64,000 nt of DNA, from NCBI RefSeq assembly GCF_900111885.1, contig NZ_FOKG01000006.1:186001-250000 (forward strand). Reading direction: 5' to 3'. The DNA comes from Amycolatopsis marina (lineage in GTDB: Bacteria; Actinomycetota; Actinomycetes; Mycobacteriales; Pseudonocardiaceae). The position numbers and the translations under genes are program-made. The notes beneath the pieces are model-generated. The model had not been told where the DNA came from. It ran no database searches and saw only the letters and a list, made by a program, of their open reading frames with translations. The first letter of the stretch is position 1. The number at the start of each line of letters is the position of its first letter. Positions 31,336 to 43,025 of the stretch are shown piece by piece.

Positions 31336-32436
31336 CTAGACGACCACGAGTTCCTTGGTGCTCAGGGTGAGGATTTCGGGCGTGCCGTCCCGCACGACGA
31401 GCGTGTCCTCGATGCGCACGCCACCACGACCGGCGAGGTAGACGCCAGGTTCGACGGTGACCGCCATACCGGCGGTCAGTGTACCGACGCCGGTCGCGGC
31501 CAGACTCGGTGCCTCATGGACCTGCAGCCCGACACCGTGGCCGAGGCCGTGGGTGAAGTACTTGCCGTGGCCCGCGGCCTCGATCAGCGCACGTGCCGCG
31601 CGGTCCACCTCGGCCACTTCCACGCCCACACCGACAGCCGCGCAGCCCGCGGCCTGCGCCCGGTGGACCAGGTCGTAGAGCTCGCGCTGCCAGTGCGCGG
31701 GCTCGCCGAGCACCACCGTGCGGGTCATATCCGAGTGATAGCCGTCCACAGTGGCCCCGAAGTCGAGTTTGACCAGGTCACCGGTGGTCAGCACAGCACC
31801 GGTGGGCCGGTGGTGCGGGATCGCGGAGTTGGCCCCCGCGGCCACGATCGATTCGAACGACACCCCGGCGGAGCCGTGGTCGAGCATCCGCCCCTCCAGT
31901 TCCCGTGCCACCTCCCGCTCGGTGCGGCCCGCCCGCAGCCCGCCGTACTGGATCAGATCGGCGAGCGCGTTGTCGGCCGCGGCACAGGCCGCACGGAGGG
32001 CATCGACCTCCTCGTCGTCCTTGACCAGGCGCAGCCGCTCCACGAAACCGGGGGCGCGCACCAGTTCCACTCCGTCGGCGAGGCCGGCGAACGTGGCATG
32101 CTGCTCCACCGAGACGTGCTGGCTCTCGAACCCGGTGCGGGCGAACCGGTCGCGGCGCGCGGCGGCACGACCCACGAGAGCGTCCGCGCTCGGACGCTGG
32201 ATCTCGCGCTCGAGATCGGGGAGTTCGGCCTCGGCCTGCGCGGTGTACCGGCCGTCGGTGCAGAAGACGGTCTCCGTCTCGGATTCGGCGTGCACGAGCA
32301 GGGCGGCGTTGGATCCGGTGAAACCGGTCAGGTAGCGGATGTTCAGCAGGTCGGTGACCAGCAGGGCGTCCAGCTCGGACTCCCGCAACAGGTCGCGCAG
32401 TGCTGTTCGCCGGATCGCGTGAAGGTGCGGCACCAC
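31336..32436 (-). CDS. pepQ: Aminopeptidase P family (M24B) metallopeptidase, PepQ-like
   Basis: A 366-residue pita-bread peptidase, probably cleaving Xaa-Pro bonds. It has the creatinase N-terminal domain with LTGFTGSNAALLV. The catalytic domain has metal ligands in LDFGATVDGYHSDMTR (two Asp), HGLGHGVGLQVHE (His), VEPGVYL (Glu) and VRIEDTLVV (Glu). Adjacent GTG codons at 32436 and 32433 are both possible starts. Its place before efp-nusB is conserved in actinobacteria. Confidence 0.93.
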   Translation of the reverse strand: MVPHLHAIRRTALRDLLRESELDALLVTDLLNIRYLTGFTGSNAALLVHAESETETVFCTDGRYTAQAEAELPDLEREIQRPSADALVGRAAARRDRFARTGFESQHVSVEQHATFAGLADGVELVRAPGFVERLRLVKDDEEVDALRAACAAADNALADLIQYGGLRAGRTEREVARELEGRMLDHGSAGVSFESIVAAGANSAIPHHRPTGAVLTTGDLVKLDFGATVDGYHSDMTRTVVLGEPAHWQRELYDLVHRAQAAGCAAVGVGVEVAEVDRAARALIEAAGHGKYFTHGLGHGVGLQVHEAPSLAATGVGTLTAGMAVTVEPGVYLAGRGGVRIEDTLVVRDGTPEILTLSTKELVVV

Positions 32437-32584
32437 GTCAGCTTAGAGGTCGCGCGGACAGATGCTCACGTCCATCCGGAGCAGAGACACCAGTACCTAC
32501 TCGCGGGTCACAAAAACGCGGCGATCCACCGGAAGCCACTCGGGCGCCGGGGCATGCGGTCCTGCCTGCGCCTACAGTGGGGCG

Positions 32585-33034
32585 ATGCCGTCCTGGTTGA
32601 TCCGCGGCCTCGTCATGGCCGTGCTGCATGCCATCGCCGCCGTCGTTCTCGCCAAGGTCACCGTGTTCCGGCCGACCGAGGTCGATCTCGTCACCGTGGC
32701 CGTGGTCGCGGTGCTGGTCGGCACCGCCGCGCTGTGGAGCGCGCTGGACGCCTGGCTCCGGGTTCCCGACCACGCGAGGGCGTGGTTCATCGGCTCCCTC
32801 ATCGCGGGCCCGGTCGCCGGGGTGCTCACCGTCATCGGCAGGTCGCTGTTCGTCGACCAGACCGGGCTCAGCGCGCTGGGGGGCGCACTGACCGGCGGGG
32901 CGGCGTTCACGGCGCTGCTGATCCTGGTGCCTGCCGGGCTCGGCATGCTGGTCGGCGGACGACTGGCCAAGCCGGACGAGGACAGCGACGGCGAGACCGC
33001 GACTCAGGAGCCGAGGACGACCCCCGCGGGGTAA
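32585..33034 (+). CDS. Four-helix membrane protein (B-4DMT transporter-like)
   Basis: A 149-residue integral membrane protein with four hydrophobic helices (about 6-24, 36-56, 66-86 and 105-128), beginning MPSWLIRGLVMAVLHA. It matches the general layout of the actinobacterial B-4DMT family; the transported substrate is not known. Its 3' end overlaps the convergent lipoprotein gene by 31 bp. The 148-bp gap shared with pepQ shows no clear regulatory site. Confidence 0.7.
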   Translation: MPSWLIRGLVMAVLHAIAAVVLAKVTVFRPTEVDLVTVAVVAVLVGTAALWSALDAWLRVPDHARAWFIGSLIAGPVAGVLTVIGRSLFVDQTGLSALGGALTGGAAFTALLILVPAGLGMLVGGRLAKPDEDSDGETATQEPRTTPAG

Positions 33035-34542
33035 CGCTCCCACTCCCGCTCGCTGACCTGCTCCACGGCTGAGCCGTTCAGGTCCGGTATCCGGCTGGCC
33101 GCGGACCCCACCACCGGCCACAGCCCGCCGTCGTCGAGCAGCAGGCCGAGACCGTGCCCCTTCGCCCGCAGGATGCGCGCCGCAGGCGCGAGACGTGCCG
33201 CCACCGGAATTCCCTCGATGGCGGGCACCCGCTGGTCCAGCACCGTGCGGGCCAGTTCCGTCGCCACGGAACGCCGGTCCACCCGCACGATGCGGCCGCC
33301 GGTCACCAGGTCCATCGTGCGCACGGGTGAGGGCATGGCGAGTCCGTCGAGCACACCGAGGGTGCGCCCCTGCTCGCCACAACCGTCGACCTTGTGCAGG
33401 TCGGCGCCGAAATGCCGCAGCCCGGTCGGTGCCTTCGCCGCGCCGATGACGGTCGCCCTGACGACGTCCAGTGGCACCCGGCTGCACGGTTCCCGCAACG
33501 ACATCGGCGCATGACCGTCCGGACGCCGGAACAGCCCTGGCCCCTCCTTCCACGGGCCCGCGACCAGCACCTGGTGGTACGGGTTCGCGGTGAACTCGCG
33601 GTTCCAGAAGGTCAGCGTCGTGCCGTGCTCGGTCTCGTGCGCGATGGCGAAGGCGTCCAGCGCGTCGACGAACATCAGATCGGCGCTGAAGGCGTCGACC
33701 ACGGACGCGCGCCGGGGAGCCGATGTGTCCGCCACCGGCTCGAAACCGTCGGGCCCCAGTGCCTCCACCCGCCCGGCGAAGGCGGGATCGGCGGAGCGCA
33801 GCAGGAACTGGCCCGCACCGTTCCAGCCCGCGGCCGCACCGCTGGTGTCAGTGAACATGAGGTAGAACCAGCCGTCCAGGTGGACCACCGCGGGCTGACC
33901 GGCGCCGTAGTCGTTGTCCCGCGCGACGTCGTGCGCCGGCGTGAGGATCGGCCCTGACCCGACCCGCTTCCAGTTGCGGCCGTCCTTGCTCGTGGCGAGG
34001 CCGATGGAGTTGCCGTGGGCGCGGTCCCCCGCGGAGCCGGTGTAGTAGAGGTAGTAGGTGCCCCCGACCCGCAGTACCGAGGGGTCACAGGTGTGCACGC
34101 CGTCGAAGCCACCGGGGCGGCCGGAGAAGACCGCGGGCGCCGCGCCACCACCGGGACCGGTGAACTTCAGGTCCTTCTTCGCCCCCGGAGTCCACGTGGC
34201 CTCCGCGTACAGGATGTCGTCACCCGCGGGCTTCGCACTGCCGTACTGGCTGCACCACCACATCCGGGTGCGGTCACCGTCGGCCATCACGGTCGGCCCG
34301 TAGTTGTAGACCGCGTCGGCTCCCCCCGCGGCGACCGTGCCCGCGCTCTGCCGGACCGAGTCGACGGCGAGCGGCTGGGGTTCGGGGACGTCCGCCGGGG
34401 CCTCGATGCCCCGCGCGGCGCCCGGTTCGGCGCCGCCCGCCTGCGGCTGGGCGGTGCTCGGACTACAGGCGGCGAGCGCGGCGGAGGCCAGGGCGACCAG
34501 GGCCGCCGCGACCGGTCGTGTTCGTCGGCGAGCAGAGCGCAT
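33004..34542 (-). CDS. Secreted beta-propeller lipoprotein, glycosidase-like (GH43/DUF-type)
   Basis: A 512-residue exported lipoprotein. The signal sequence ends in the lipobox LASAALAACS. The mature part has propeller-type repeats such as DGVHTCDPSVLRVGGTYYLYYTG, GQPAVVHLDGWFYLMFTD and SADLMFVDALDAFAIAHE. These are reminiscent of five-bladed GH43/GH62-like folds that bind or cut sugars, but the catalytic acid triad cannot be assigned with confidence. The ATG at 34542 has GGAGGT 11 bases upstream; a TTG at 34554 is too close to that site. Confidence 0.65.
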   Translation of the reverse strand: MRSARRRTRPVAAALVALASAALAACSPSTAQPQAGGAEPGAARGIEAPADVPEPQPLAVDSVRQSAGTVAAGGADAVYNYGPTVMADGDRTRMWWCSQYGSAKPAGDDILYAEATWTPGAKKDLKFTGPGGGAAPAVFSGRPGGFDGVHTCDPSVLRVGGTYYLYYTGSAGDRAHGNSIGLATSKDGRNWKRVGSGPILTPAHDVARDNDYGAGQPAVVHLDGWFYLMFTDTSGAAAGWNGAGQFLLRSADPAFAGRVEALGPDGFEPVADTSAPRRASVVDAFSADLMFVDALDAFAIAHETEHGTTLTFWNREFTANPYHQVLVAGPWKEGPGLFRRPDGHAPMSLREPCSRVPLDVVRATVIGAAKAPTGLRHFGADLHKVDGCGEQGRTLGVLDGLAMPSPVRTMDLVTGGRIVRVDRRSVATELARTVLDQRVPAIEGIPVAARLAPAARILRAKGHGLGLLLDDGGLWPVVGSAASRIPDLNGSAVEQVSEREWERYPAGVVLGS

Positions 34543-34623
34543 ACTGCCGCACAACCTCCGTTCGCCTCCCCCAGGCCCTGCCAGGTCAGGGCCCCACCTC
34601 AGTGTAAAGGGGCCTTCACTCGG

Positions 34624-35666
34624 TCAGGCGGACACACGGCGTCGAACCGGCGGGGCGACGACCTCGACCTCGAACCCCTGCTCGTCCTCGAGAAAGGCCG
34701 CGTAGTGTTCCGGACCGCCGGCGTGCGGGTGTAGCTCCGCGAACATCAGGCTCCAGCCGTGGTCCGGCGCGGCCGAGACGAGCGAATCCACGTCCGCCCT
34801 GCTCCTCGCGTGCAGGGCGAGGTGGTTCAGCCCCGGTCTGCGACGTTCGTGCTCACCCGGGATGATCGCGGGCGAGCACTCCGCCACGATGTACACGTCA
34901 CCGAGACGCCAGCTCACTCCGTCGCGCCACCGGGTGTTCTCTCGCCAGCCGAGCTCGCCGAGGAGCCAGCCGAGGCTGCGCTCGGTCGCGGGGAGGTCGG
35001 CCACCCACAGCTCGACGTGGTGCAGTCCGGCGGGCCGGGCCGGGGCCAGTGCGACCCGCACCCGGTGCGTGCCACCGTAGTGCGCGCCGCTTCCGATGTC
35101 GGCGAAACCCAGTCTGTCGGCCAGCGCCAGACTGGCCGTGTTGTCCTCGTGGATCAGCGCCCACACCGCAGGCAGTCCCAGTGCGTGCAGGCCGTATTCG
35201 AGCAACACCGCGGCTGCCTCGGTAGCGAGTCCGCGTCCGGAGTGCCGCGGTTGAGGAGGGTTATGCACAAGTCGGCAGACGGGGTCGCCCGGAGGGTGGT
35301 CGTGGCTGCCGACCGCAGGTGAGATCTGAGGGCAACCGCACGCCATCGGTGAATAACCCGACTTTGAATCAGAACCGAGGTACCAGCCGATCTCGGCGAC
35401 GCCGCCGGGCAGTTCCTCGGACGGCCGCAGATACGCGATGCCGACCACTGTCCCGTCGAATTCGATCACCCAGTGCCCCGTACCGGCTGGTCCCCGGTAG
35501 GCCAGCCCGCGCCCGAGCATGGCGCGGGCCTGCTCGGGATCGGCGAGATCGGCGTCGAAATGCCTGCTGGTCTCCGGGTTCGCGAAAACCCGCAGCACCG
35601 CGTCCGTGTCCTCGGCGCGGAGGCCGCGCAGGCGCACCCGCGCGCCGCGCAACTCCGGTACCGACG

Positions 35667-35670
<4 letters not shown>
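34624..35670 (-). CDS. GNAT acetyltransferase - VOC (glyoxalase-like) fusion with an element insertion
   Basis: A 348-residue protein. Residues 5-200 form a GNAT acetyltransferase ([30 protein letters not shown], then the acyl-CoA loop [12 protein letters not shown] at 142-153). Residues 220-340 form a VOC domain ([23 protein letters not shown] and a terminal GFEVEVV). Residues 102-141 do not belong to the fold; they are encoded by an in-frame copy of a short interspersed element. The GTG start overlaps aroQ (GTGA). The insertion lies just before the CoA loop and may weaken or abolish activity. Confidence 0.75.
35253..35372. repeat. Interspersed element copy 1, inserted in the GNAT-VOC gene
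   Basis: About 120 bp, starting GGAGGGTTATGCACAAGTCGG minus its last base and ending ACCCGACTTTGAATCA on the plus strand. Its reverse complement aligns along nearly its full length with the element at 41.35-41.52 kb, sharing AAGTCGGGTT, CTCACCTGC, GTCGGCAGCCACGACC and CCGACTTGTG. It adds 40 codons without a stop or frame change. Confidence 0.75.
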
Positions 35671-38930
<3,260 letters not shown>

Positions 38931-38969
38931 AGCAACGATCCTGTCACGCGCACACCGTCGGCCGTTCAG

Positions 38970-39668
38970 CTACCCGTCCGGACCGCCGCCGTACCGGACT
39001 CCGGCCACCGCGACCAGGGTGACGGCCAGCAGCAGGCCAGGTCCGTGCGGTATCCCCGACCGCCACCGGCGGTGCCCGGCCAGCGCTGCCACTCCGGCGA
39101 ACATCGAGGTCACAACGGCGGCGAGGAAGGCGGCGACCAGCGCGGCTGCCCAGCCAGAGGCACCGAGCACGCCACCGAGGCTGCCCGCGAGCTTCACGTC
39201 TCCCGCTCCGAGCGCGGTGGGGGCGAGCGCGTGCACCACGGCGTGCGCGCCGCCGAACAGGACGGCCACGACGAGCGCCCGCCAGAGCAGGCCGGGTCGT
39301 GTTCCGGTGGCCGCGGCGACGGTCAGCCCGAATGCGAGGATCGGGTAGGCGGACAGCGTGAGCACGTCCGGCAGCCGCCGGTACCGGAGGTCCGCGTACA
39401 CCAGCGGGATCCCGAGCGCGGTGAGTGCCAGCGGAACCGGCAGCCACCATCCGGGAAGGATGCCCGTCTGCCATAGCCAGGCCAGCAGGAGCCAGCAGAG
39501 CGCGGTACCTGCCTCGCACGGACCCGCCCTGAGCGGCGCCGGGCTCGAGGACCGGACCAGCGCCCACCGCGCGAGCCTGCCCGCGCCCCCTCCCGCCGCG
39601 GCGAGGCCCAGCACCGCCACCACCGCCGTCAGGTCTGTCACCGCTGTCGTCCAGTTCACCGACACCAC
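38970..39668 (-). CDS. A24 family prepilin peptidase-like membrane protease
   Basis: A roughly 232-residue polytopic membrane protein with the two aspartate motifs of type IV prepilin peptidases: YADLRYRRLPDVLTL and ALGAGDVKLAGSLGG (GxGD). It lacks the N-terminal methyltransferase domain, as is common in actinobacterial homologues next to aroC. Three GTG codons (39668, 39665, 39659) are possible starts. No pilin genes are nearby, so its substrate is unknown. Confidence 0.85.
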   Translation of the reverse strand: MVSVNWTTAVTDLTAVVAVLGLAAAGGGAGRLARWALVRSSSPAPLRAGPCEAGTALCWLLLAWLWQTGILPGWWLPVPLALTALGIPLVYADLRYRRLPDVLTLSAYPILAFGLTVAAATGTRPGLLWRALVVAVLFGGAHAVVHALAPTALGAGDVKLAGSLGGVLGASGWAAALVAAFLAAVVTSMFAGVAALAGHRRWRSGIPHGPGLLLAVTLVAVAGVRYGGGPDG

Positions 39669-39702
39669 ATCACACCGCTCGCCGCCGACCGGCAAGCACG
39701 CC

Positions 39703-39729
39703 AGGGAGCGAACGGACCGTTCGCTCCCT
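39703..39729. terminator. 27-bp palindromic hairpin after the anti-sigma gene
   Basis: AGGGAGCGAACGG and CCGTTCGCTCCCT flank a single base, forming a near-perfect 27-bp palindrome 34 bp downstream of the anti-sigma stop. It probably ends the sigma/anti-sigma operon and separates it from the prepilin peptidase gene. No T-tract follows. Confidence 0.6.
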
Positions 39730-39762
39730 AACCGACCCAGAACCACTCGACCGGGCGATGAC

Positions 39763-40461
39763 TCAGGGGGCGACCACCGACCGCAGGACCGGCATGCCCG
39801 AACCGGTGCGCACCTCAAGCGCACCGATGTTCGCGCGCCGCAACTCGGTGCCGACCGACATCCGGGCCGTGTCCTGCGGCAGCGCGTGCCACCAAGCAAG
39901 CTGATCCCGCACGCGCCCGTCCGGGCCGACCGCGACGAGGACGTAGTCTCCGGCGGCCTCGCCCCCGTAGCTGCAGGACATGTCGATCTTGGTGCCCCAG
40001 CCGGTCTCGGTGATGCTGAGACTCGCCTGGACGGGATAGGGGCCCAGCGGGGCCATCGGTGCCGCGGCCACCCCGTCGCCCGCTCCCGTGACCGGCGGGC
40101 GCGCCAGCAGGACCACCACGGCGCAGCAGGCCGCCAGCGCCAGTGCGGCGGTTCCCACGAGACCGAGCCGCCGCAGTTTCCGCGACCGCCGTACCCGCGC
40201 GGCGAGCGAACTCAGCGGCTCGGGTTGCTCGCCGCCGGGCACCTCGAACGACCGATCCTCCGCCGACACCAGCACAGGAGGGTCGGCCTGGGCCAGCAGT
40301 CCCGGCAGACCTGCGAGCTCCCCGACGGAGCGGGAGCACTCAACACAGGAGGTCAGATGCTCCTCGTACGCGGCGCGGTCCTCAGGGGAGAGCGCGCCGA
40401 GCAGGTAGGCGGCGTCGAACTCGGCGAAGGGATCGTGCTGGTCGCGCACCGGCTCGCTCAT
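39763..40461 (-). CDS. Zinc-binding anti-sigma factor, membrane-anchored
   Basis: A 232-residue regulator. The N-terminal ZAS motif has His35, Cys39 and Cys42 (EEHLTSCVEC). A membrane helix lies at about 98-118, and an extracellular RskA-like C-terminal domain ends at VRTGSGMPVLRSVVAP. It should bind and inactivate the sigma factor encoded just upstream, whose stop it overlaps (ATGA). The external domain suggests proteolytic release on an envelope signal (inference from the RskA family). Confidence 0.9.
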   Translation of the reverse strand: MSEPVRDQHDPFAEFDAAYLLGALSPEDRAAYEEHLTSCVECSRSVGELAGLPGLLAQADPPVLVSAEDRSFEVPGGEQPEPLSSLAARVRRSRKLRRLGLVGTAALALAACCAVVVLLARPPVTGAGDGVAAAPMAPLGPYPVQASLSITETGWGTKIDMSCSYGGEAAGDYVLVAVGPDGRVRDQLAWWHALPQDTARMSVGTELRRANIGALEVRTGSGMPVLRSVVAP

Positions 40462-40970
40462 CTGGTCACCCCCTTCTCCTCGAGAATCAGCCGCAGCGCC
40501 CGCAGCGCATAGTGCGTCCTGGACTTGACGGTGCCCTCGGCGACGCCAAGGCGGGCCGCCGCGTCGGCGACCGAGAGCCCCTGGAAGAAGCAGAGCCCGA
40601 GCACCTCGCGGTGTCGCGCCGACAGTTCGGCCACGGCGTCGGCCACCAGCCAACCCTGGACGGCGCGTTCGGTGCCGTCGGGTTCGGACAGTTCCGGCGG
40701 CGCCTCGGTGGGCACCTCCGAGCGGGCCGCCGCGGAACGCCACCCGTCGATCGCGATCCGCCTCGCGACGGTGAACAGCCAGGCCCTGGCCGATCCGTCG
40801 CGCTGGTCGAGCACCCTGGGGTGCCGCCATGCCCTGAACAACGTCTCCTGAACGACGTCCTCGGCGCGCGCCCGATCTCCGTTGGTGAGGCGCAGGGCGT
40901 AGAACGACAGGGCCGAGGCGTGCTCGTCGTGCAGCGCACGCATCAGCCGGTCCTCGGCCTCGCCCTTCAT
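40458..40970 (-). CDS. ECF RNA polymerase sigma factor, SigK/SigL-like
   Basis: A 170-residue ECF sigma factor. Region 2 is RLTNGDRARAEDVVQETLFRAWRHP, with ARAWLFTVARRIAIDGWR. Region 4 is LSARHREVLGLCFFQGLSVADAAARLGVAEGTVKSR, shortened here by family convention to the helix-turn-helix around GLSVADAAARLGVAEGT. It partners the downstream RskA-like anti-sigma. Its ATG overlaps the stop of the membrane protein gene upstream, so the three genes form one operon. Confidence 0.92.
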   Translation of the reverse strand: MKGEAEDRLMRALHDEHASALSFYALRLTNGDRARAEDVVQETLFRAWRHPRVLDQRDGSARAWLFTVARRIAIDGWRSAAARSEVPTEAPPELSEPDGTERAVQGWLVADAVAELSARHREVLGLCFFQGLSVADAAARLGVAEGTVKSRTHYALRALRLILEEKGVTR

Positions 40971-41359
40971 TCGCGCCGTGCCCGCGGCAGCAACAGCAGC
41001 AGGCCACCGACCACACAGACCACCTCGGTCACCACACCCCAGACCTCGGCGGAGGTGCGGAACTGCTCCTGAACGCCGTAGAACCCGACGGTCAGCGAGA
41101 GCACGTAGGCGCCGAGCGTGGCGGCGCCGAATCCGGCGGCCGCCAGCGGGGGCAGCCAGTGGTGACGCCAGACCGCGACCGCCACGGCGATCACGACTCC
41201 CGCCACGACGTTGACCAGGAACAGCGGGCCGACGACCGCCACGTCGCGGGCCCAGTCCAGCCACACCACCAGGTGTACCCAGGCCGAGCCGAGCAGACCG
41301 GCGATCACCAGCAACCGCAGTACCCCGAAGATCATCGCCCGCTCCTGTGTCCTATTCAT
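40967..41359 (-). CDS. Small four-helix membrane protein upstream of the sigma factor
   Basis: A 130-residue protein with four hydrophobic helices and no recognised family motif (GLLGSAWVHLVVWLDWARD, VNVVAGVVIAVAVAVWRHH). It may be the first gene of the sigma/anti-sigma operon. The start is uncertain: the first eight codons (MNRTQERA) lie in or next to the GAATAGGACAC end of an interspersed element, and the ATG at 41335 is an alternative. Confidence 0.6.
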   Translation of the reverse strand: MNRTQERAMIFGVLRLLVIAGLLGSAWVHLVVWLDWARDVAVVGPLFLVNVVAGVVIAVAVAVWRHHWLPPLAAAGFGAATLGAYVLSLTVGFYGVQEQFRTSAEVWGVVTEVVCVVGGLLLLLPRARRE

Positions 41360-41515
41360 AAGTCGGGTTCCTCACCGCCGACGTGCGGTCACGCACGCGT
41401 CTCACCTGCAGTCGGCAGCCACGACCGCCCCTACTGCGGCCAAACAGCATGCCGCAGCAGAGCCTCTCCGGGGCGGCCCCGTCTACCGACTTGTGAGTAA
41501 CCCTCCTGTGTCCGA
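41342..41515. repeat. Interspersed element copy 2, flanked by an 11-bp direct repeat
   Basis: CTCCTGTGTCC occurs at 41342-41352 and 41505-41515 and flanks a roughly 152-bp element. The element termini are imperfect inverted repeats, TATTCATAAGTCGG (41353-41366) and the complement of TACTCACAAGTCGG (41488-41501). It is longer than the copy at 35.3 kb by an internal segment (CTACTGCGGCCAAACAGC and onward). There is no transposase, so the structure is like a miniature inverted-repeat element. Confidence 0.7.
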
Positions 41516-41615
41516 AGTGTTCTCGCGCCTTCCCTCAGTACACGACAGCCACCCCGATCAGGTTCAATTCTCAACGGAATTGAACCGAAGGGGGCACCGC
41601 GCCGTGATAACGGGC

Positions 41616-42074
41616 ATGACTGCCAAACCGAACTCCGGACTCCACTCCCGTCGCCGCGCGATCACCGTCGGAGCTGTCGGCGCCGTCACGGCCGGCACCG
41701 CCTTCACCGTCACGGCCTGCGCCGCGGGGGACGGGGACGGCGACAGCCAGCAGCCGGGCTCGACGCCCACTCCGACCTCGGGCGCGACACTGGCCGTGCT
41801 CGCCGACATCCCGGTGGGCGAGGCCACCGCTGTCACCACCCCGGACGACGAGGAGATCATCGTCTCGCGGCCGACCGAAACCACGGCCGCCGCGTTCAGT
41901 GCCATCTGCACCCATCAGAGCTGCAAGGTCCAGCCAGAGGGAGCCGAGTTGCGCTGCCCCTGTCACGGCTCGGTGTTCGACGCGCTGACCGGCGAGGTGC
42001 GCAACGGGCCCGCGGACCGGCCGCTGCCGTCCGTCGCGGTCACGGTCGATGGCGGCAACGTGGTCGCGGGCTGA
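41616..42074 (+). CDS. Rieske [2Fe-2S] lipoprotein
   Basis: A 152-residue exported iron-sulfur protein. A twin-arginine type signal (HSRRRAITVGAVGAV) ends in the lipobox TVTAC at Cys35, followed by a Gly/Thr/Pro linker. The cluster ligands are CTHQSC (98-103) and CPCHGS (114-119). It resembles the stand-alone actinobacterial Rieske proteins placed near redox or sigma genes; the electron partner is unknown. A GTG at 41604 is an alternative start with a better-placed AAGGGGG. Confidence 0.88.
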   Translation: MTAKPNSGLHSRRRAITVGAVGAVTAGTAFTVTACAAGDGDGDSQQPGSTPTPTSGATLAVLADIPVGEATAVTTPDDEEIIVSRPTETTAAAFSAICTHQSCKVQPEGAELRCPCHGSVFDALTGEVRNGPADRPLPSVAVTVDGGNVVAG

Positions 42075-42081
42075 AGGAGGG

Positions 42082-42564
42082 TCAGCCGGTCCAGCTGAAC
42101 AGCCGTTCGCCGGAGGCGACGTCGGTCCCGATGACCGGGGTTCCGACCGCGTCCTGGCTCGCGTCGAGCGCAACCACCGGCACGATCGGCGAGTACCCGG
42201 CGGCGGCGACGTCGTCCGGGTTCCAGCCGACGATCGGCTGACCCGCCCGTACCGTCTCCCCCTTCACCACGTGCAGGGTGAAGCCCTCGCCCTTCTGCTT
42301 CACCGTGTCGATGCCCAGGTGCACGAGCACCGCCCTGCCCTCCTCGGTCGCGACGACGAACGCGTGCGGGTGCAGCGTGACCACGGTGCCGTCGACCGGC
42401 GCGACCGCGTCCGCGGCACCGCCACCGGGCTGTACCGCGACGCCCGGCCCGACCATGGCCTCGGCGAACACCGGGTCGGGAACCTCGGTCATCGCGACGA
42501 CGGCACCGGAGACCGGGCTCAGCACGACGAGGCCGGAACCCGGTGCCTCCGGCGCCGCCGTCAC
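42082..42564 (-). CDS. crr: PTS glucose-family EIIA component
   Basis: A 160-residue phosphocarrier of the sugar phosphotransferase system. It receives phosphate from HPr on His82 (AVLVHLGIDTVKQ), with the helper His in LHPHAFVV. It has no transporter domain. The GTG start overlaps the EIIB stop as GTGA. Together with EIIB and the EIIC across the intergenic region it forms a split transporter. Confidence 0.93.
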   Translation of the reverse strand: MTAAPEAPGSGLVVLSPVSGAVVAMTEVPDPVFAEAMVGPGVAVQPGGGAADAVAPVDGTVVTLHPHAFVVATEEGRAVLVHLGIDTVKQKGEGFTLHVVKGETVRAGQPIVGWNPDDVAAAGYSPIVPVVALDASQDAVGTPVIGTDVASGERLFSWTG

Positions 42565-42797
42565 AGCAGGTCCTGGATGTCGCTGGCGATGTTGTCGGCC
42601 TCGGGTCCGACGATCACCTGTACCACCGAACCGGCCTTCATCACGCCGTGCGCGCCGAGCTTCTTCAGCGCCGCCTCGTCCACGACCGAGCCGTCCTCCA
42701 GCTCGCACCGCAGCCGGGTGATGCAGCCCTCGATCTCGATCACGTTGTCGGCGCCACCGAGCGCAGCAAGAATCTTCTCCGGCCTTTCGTCCGCCAC
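42561..42797 (-). CDS. PTS glucose/GlcNAc-family EIIB component
   Basis: A 78-residue EIIB domain whose phosphorylated Cys25 is in the signature EIEGCITRLRCELED. It hands phosphate to the incoming sugar. It is divergent from the GntR regulator, sharing a 228-bp gap with a dre-like operator. Linkage to a DasR-like regulator favours N-acetylglucosamine as substrate (inference). Confidence 0.92.
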   Translation of the reverse strand: MADERPEKILAALGGADNVIEIEGCITRLRCELEDGSVVDEAALKKLGAHGVMKAGSVVQVIVGPEADNIASDIQDLL

Positions 42798-42903
42798 AGC
42801 GGCCTCCCTGGTCTGATCTTCGGCATCTCTGCCCTCGCGTGAGCATTACTACGCCGTTCGCCGCCTCGCGCGCCACCGGCGCAACACGAACCCATAACGG
42901 TGG

Positions 42904-42960
42904 TTGACACCTTTCGAGTGACGGAGCATTCTGCCCCATCAGCGAATGGTCTAGACCGGA
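42904..42960 (+). promoter_or_regulatory. Candidate promoter with dre-like operator for the PTS genes
   Basis: AATGGTCTAGACCGGA at 42945-42960 contains the perfect palindrome GGTCTAGACC and matches the Streptomyces DasR responsive element (ACTGGTCTAGACCACT-like). TTGACA (42904-42909) and CATTCT (42927-42932), 17 bp apart, could be the promoter, which puts the operator at or just after the transcription start. Confidence 0.65.
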
Positions 42961-43025
42961 ACGTACCAATCAACGTTAGCGCGTGTCGAGCGCGGACAGG
43001 GTATGCCAGGAACGGAGGTGCCGGA

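Noticed and set aside
34601..34620. AGTGTAAAGGGGCCTTCACT upstream of the GNAT-VOC gene
   Set aside because: It is only an imperfect palindrome with a bulge. It may be a dispersed actinomycete repeat but is too short to call from one copy.
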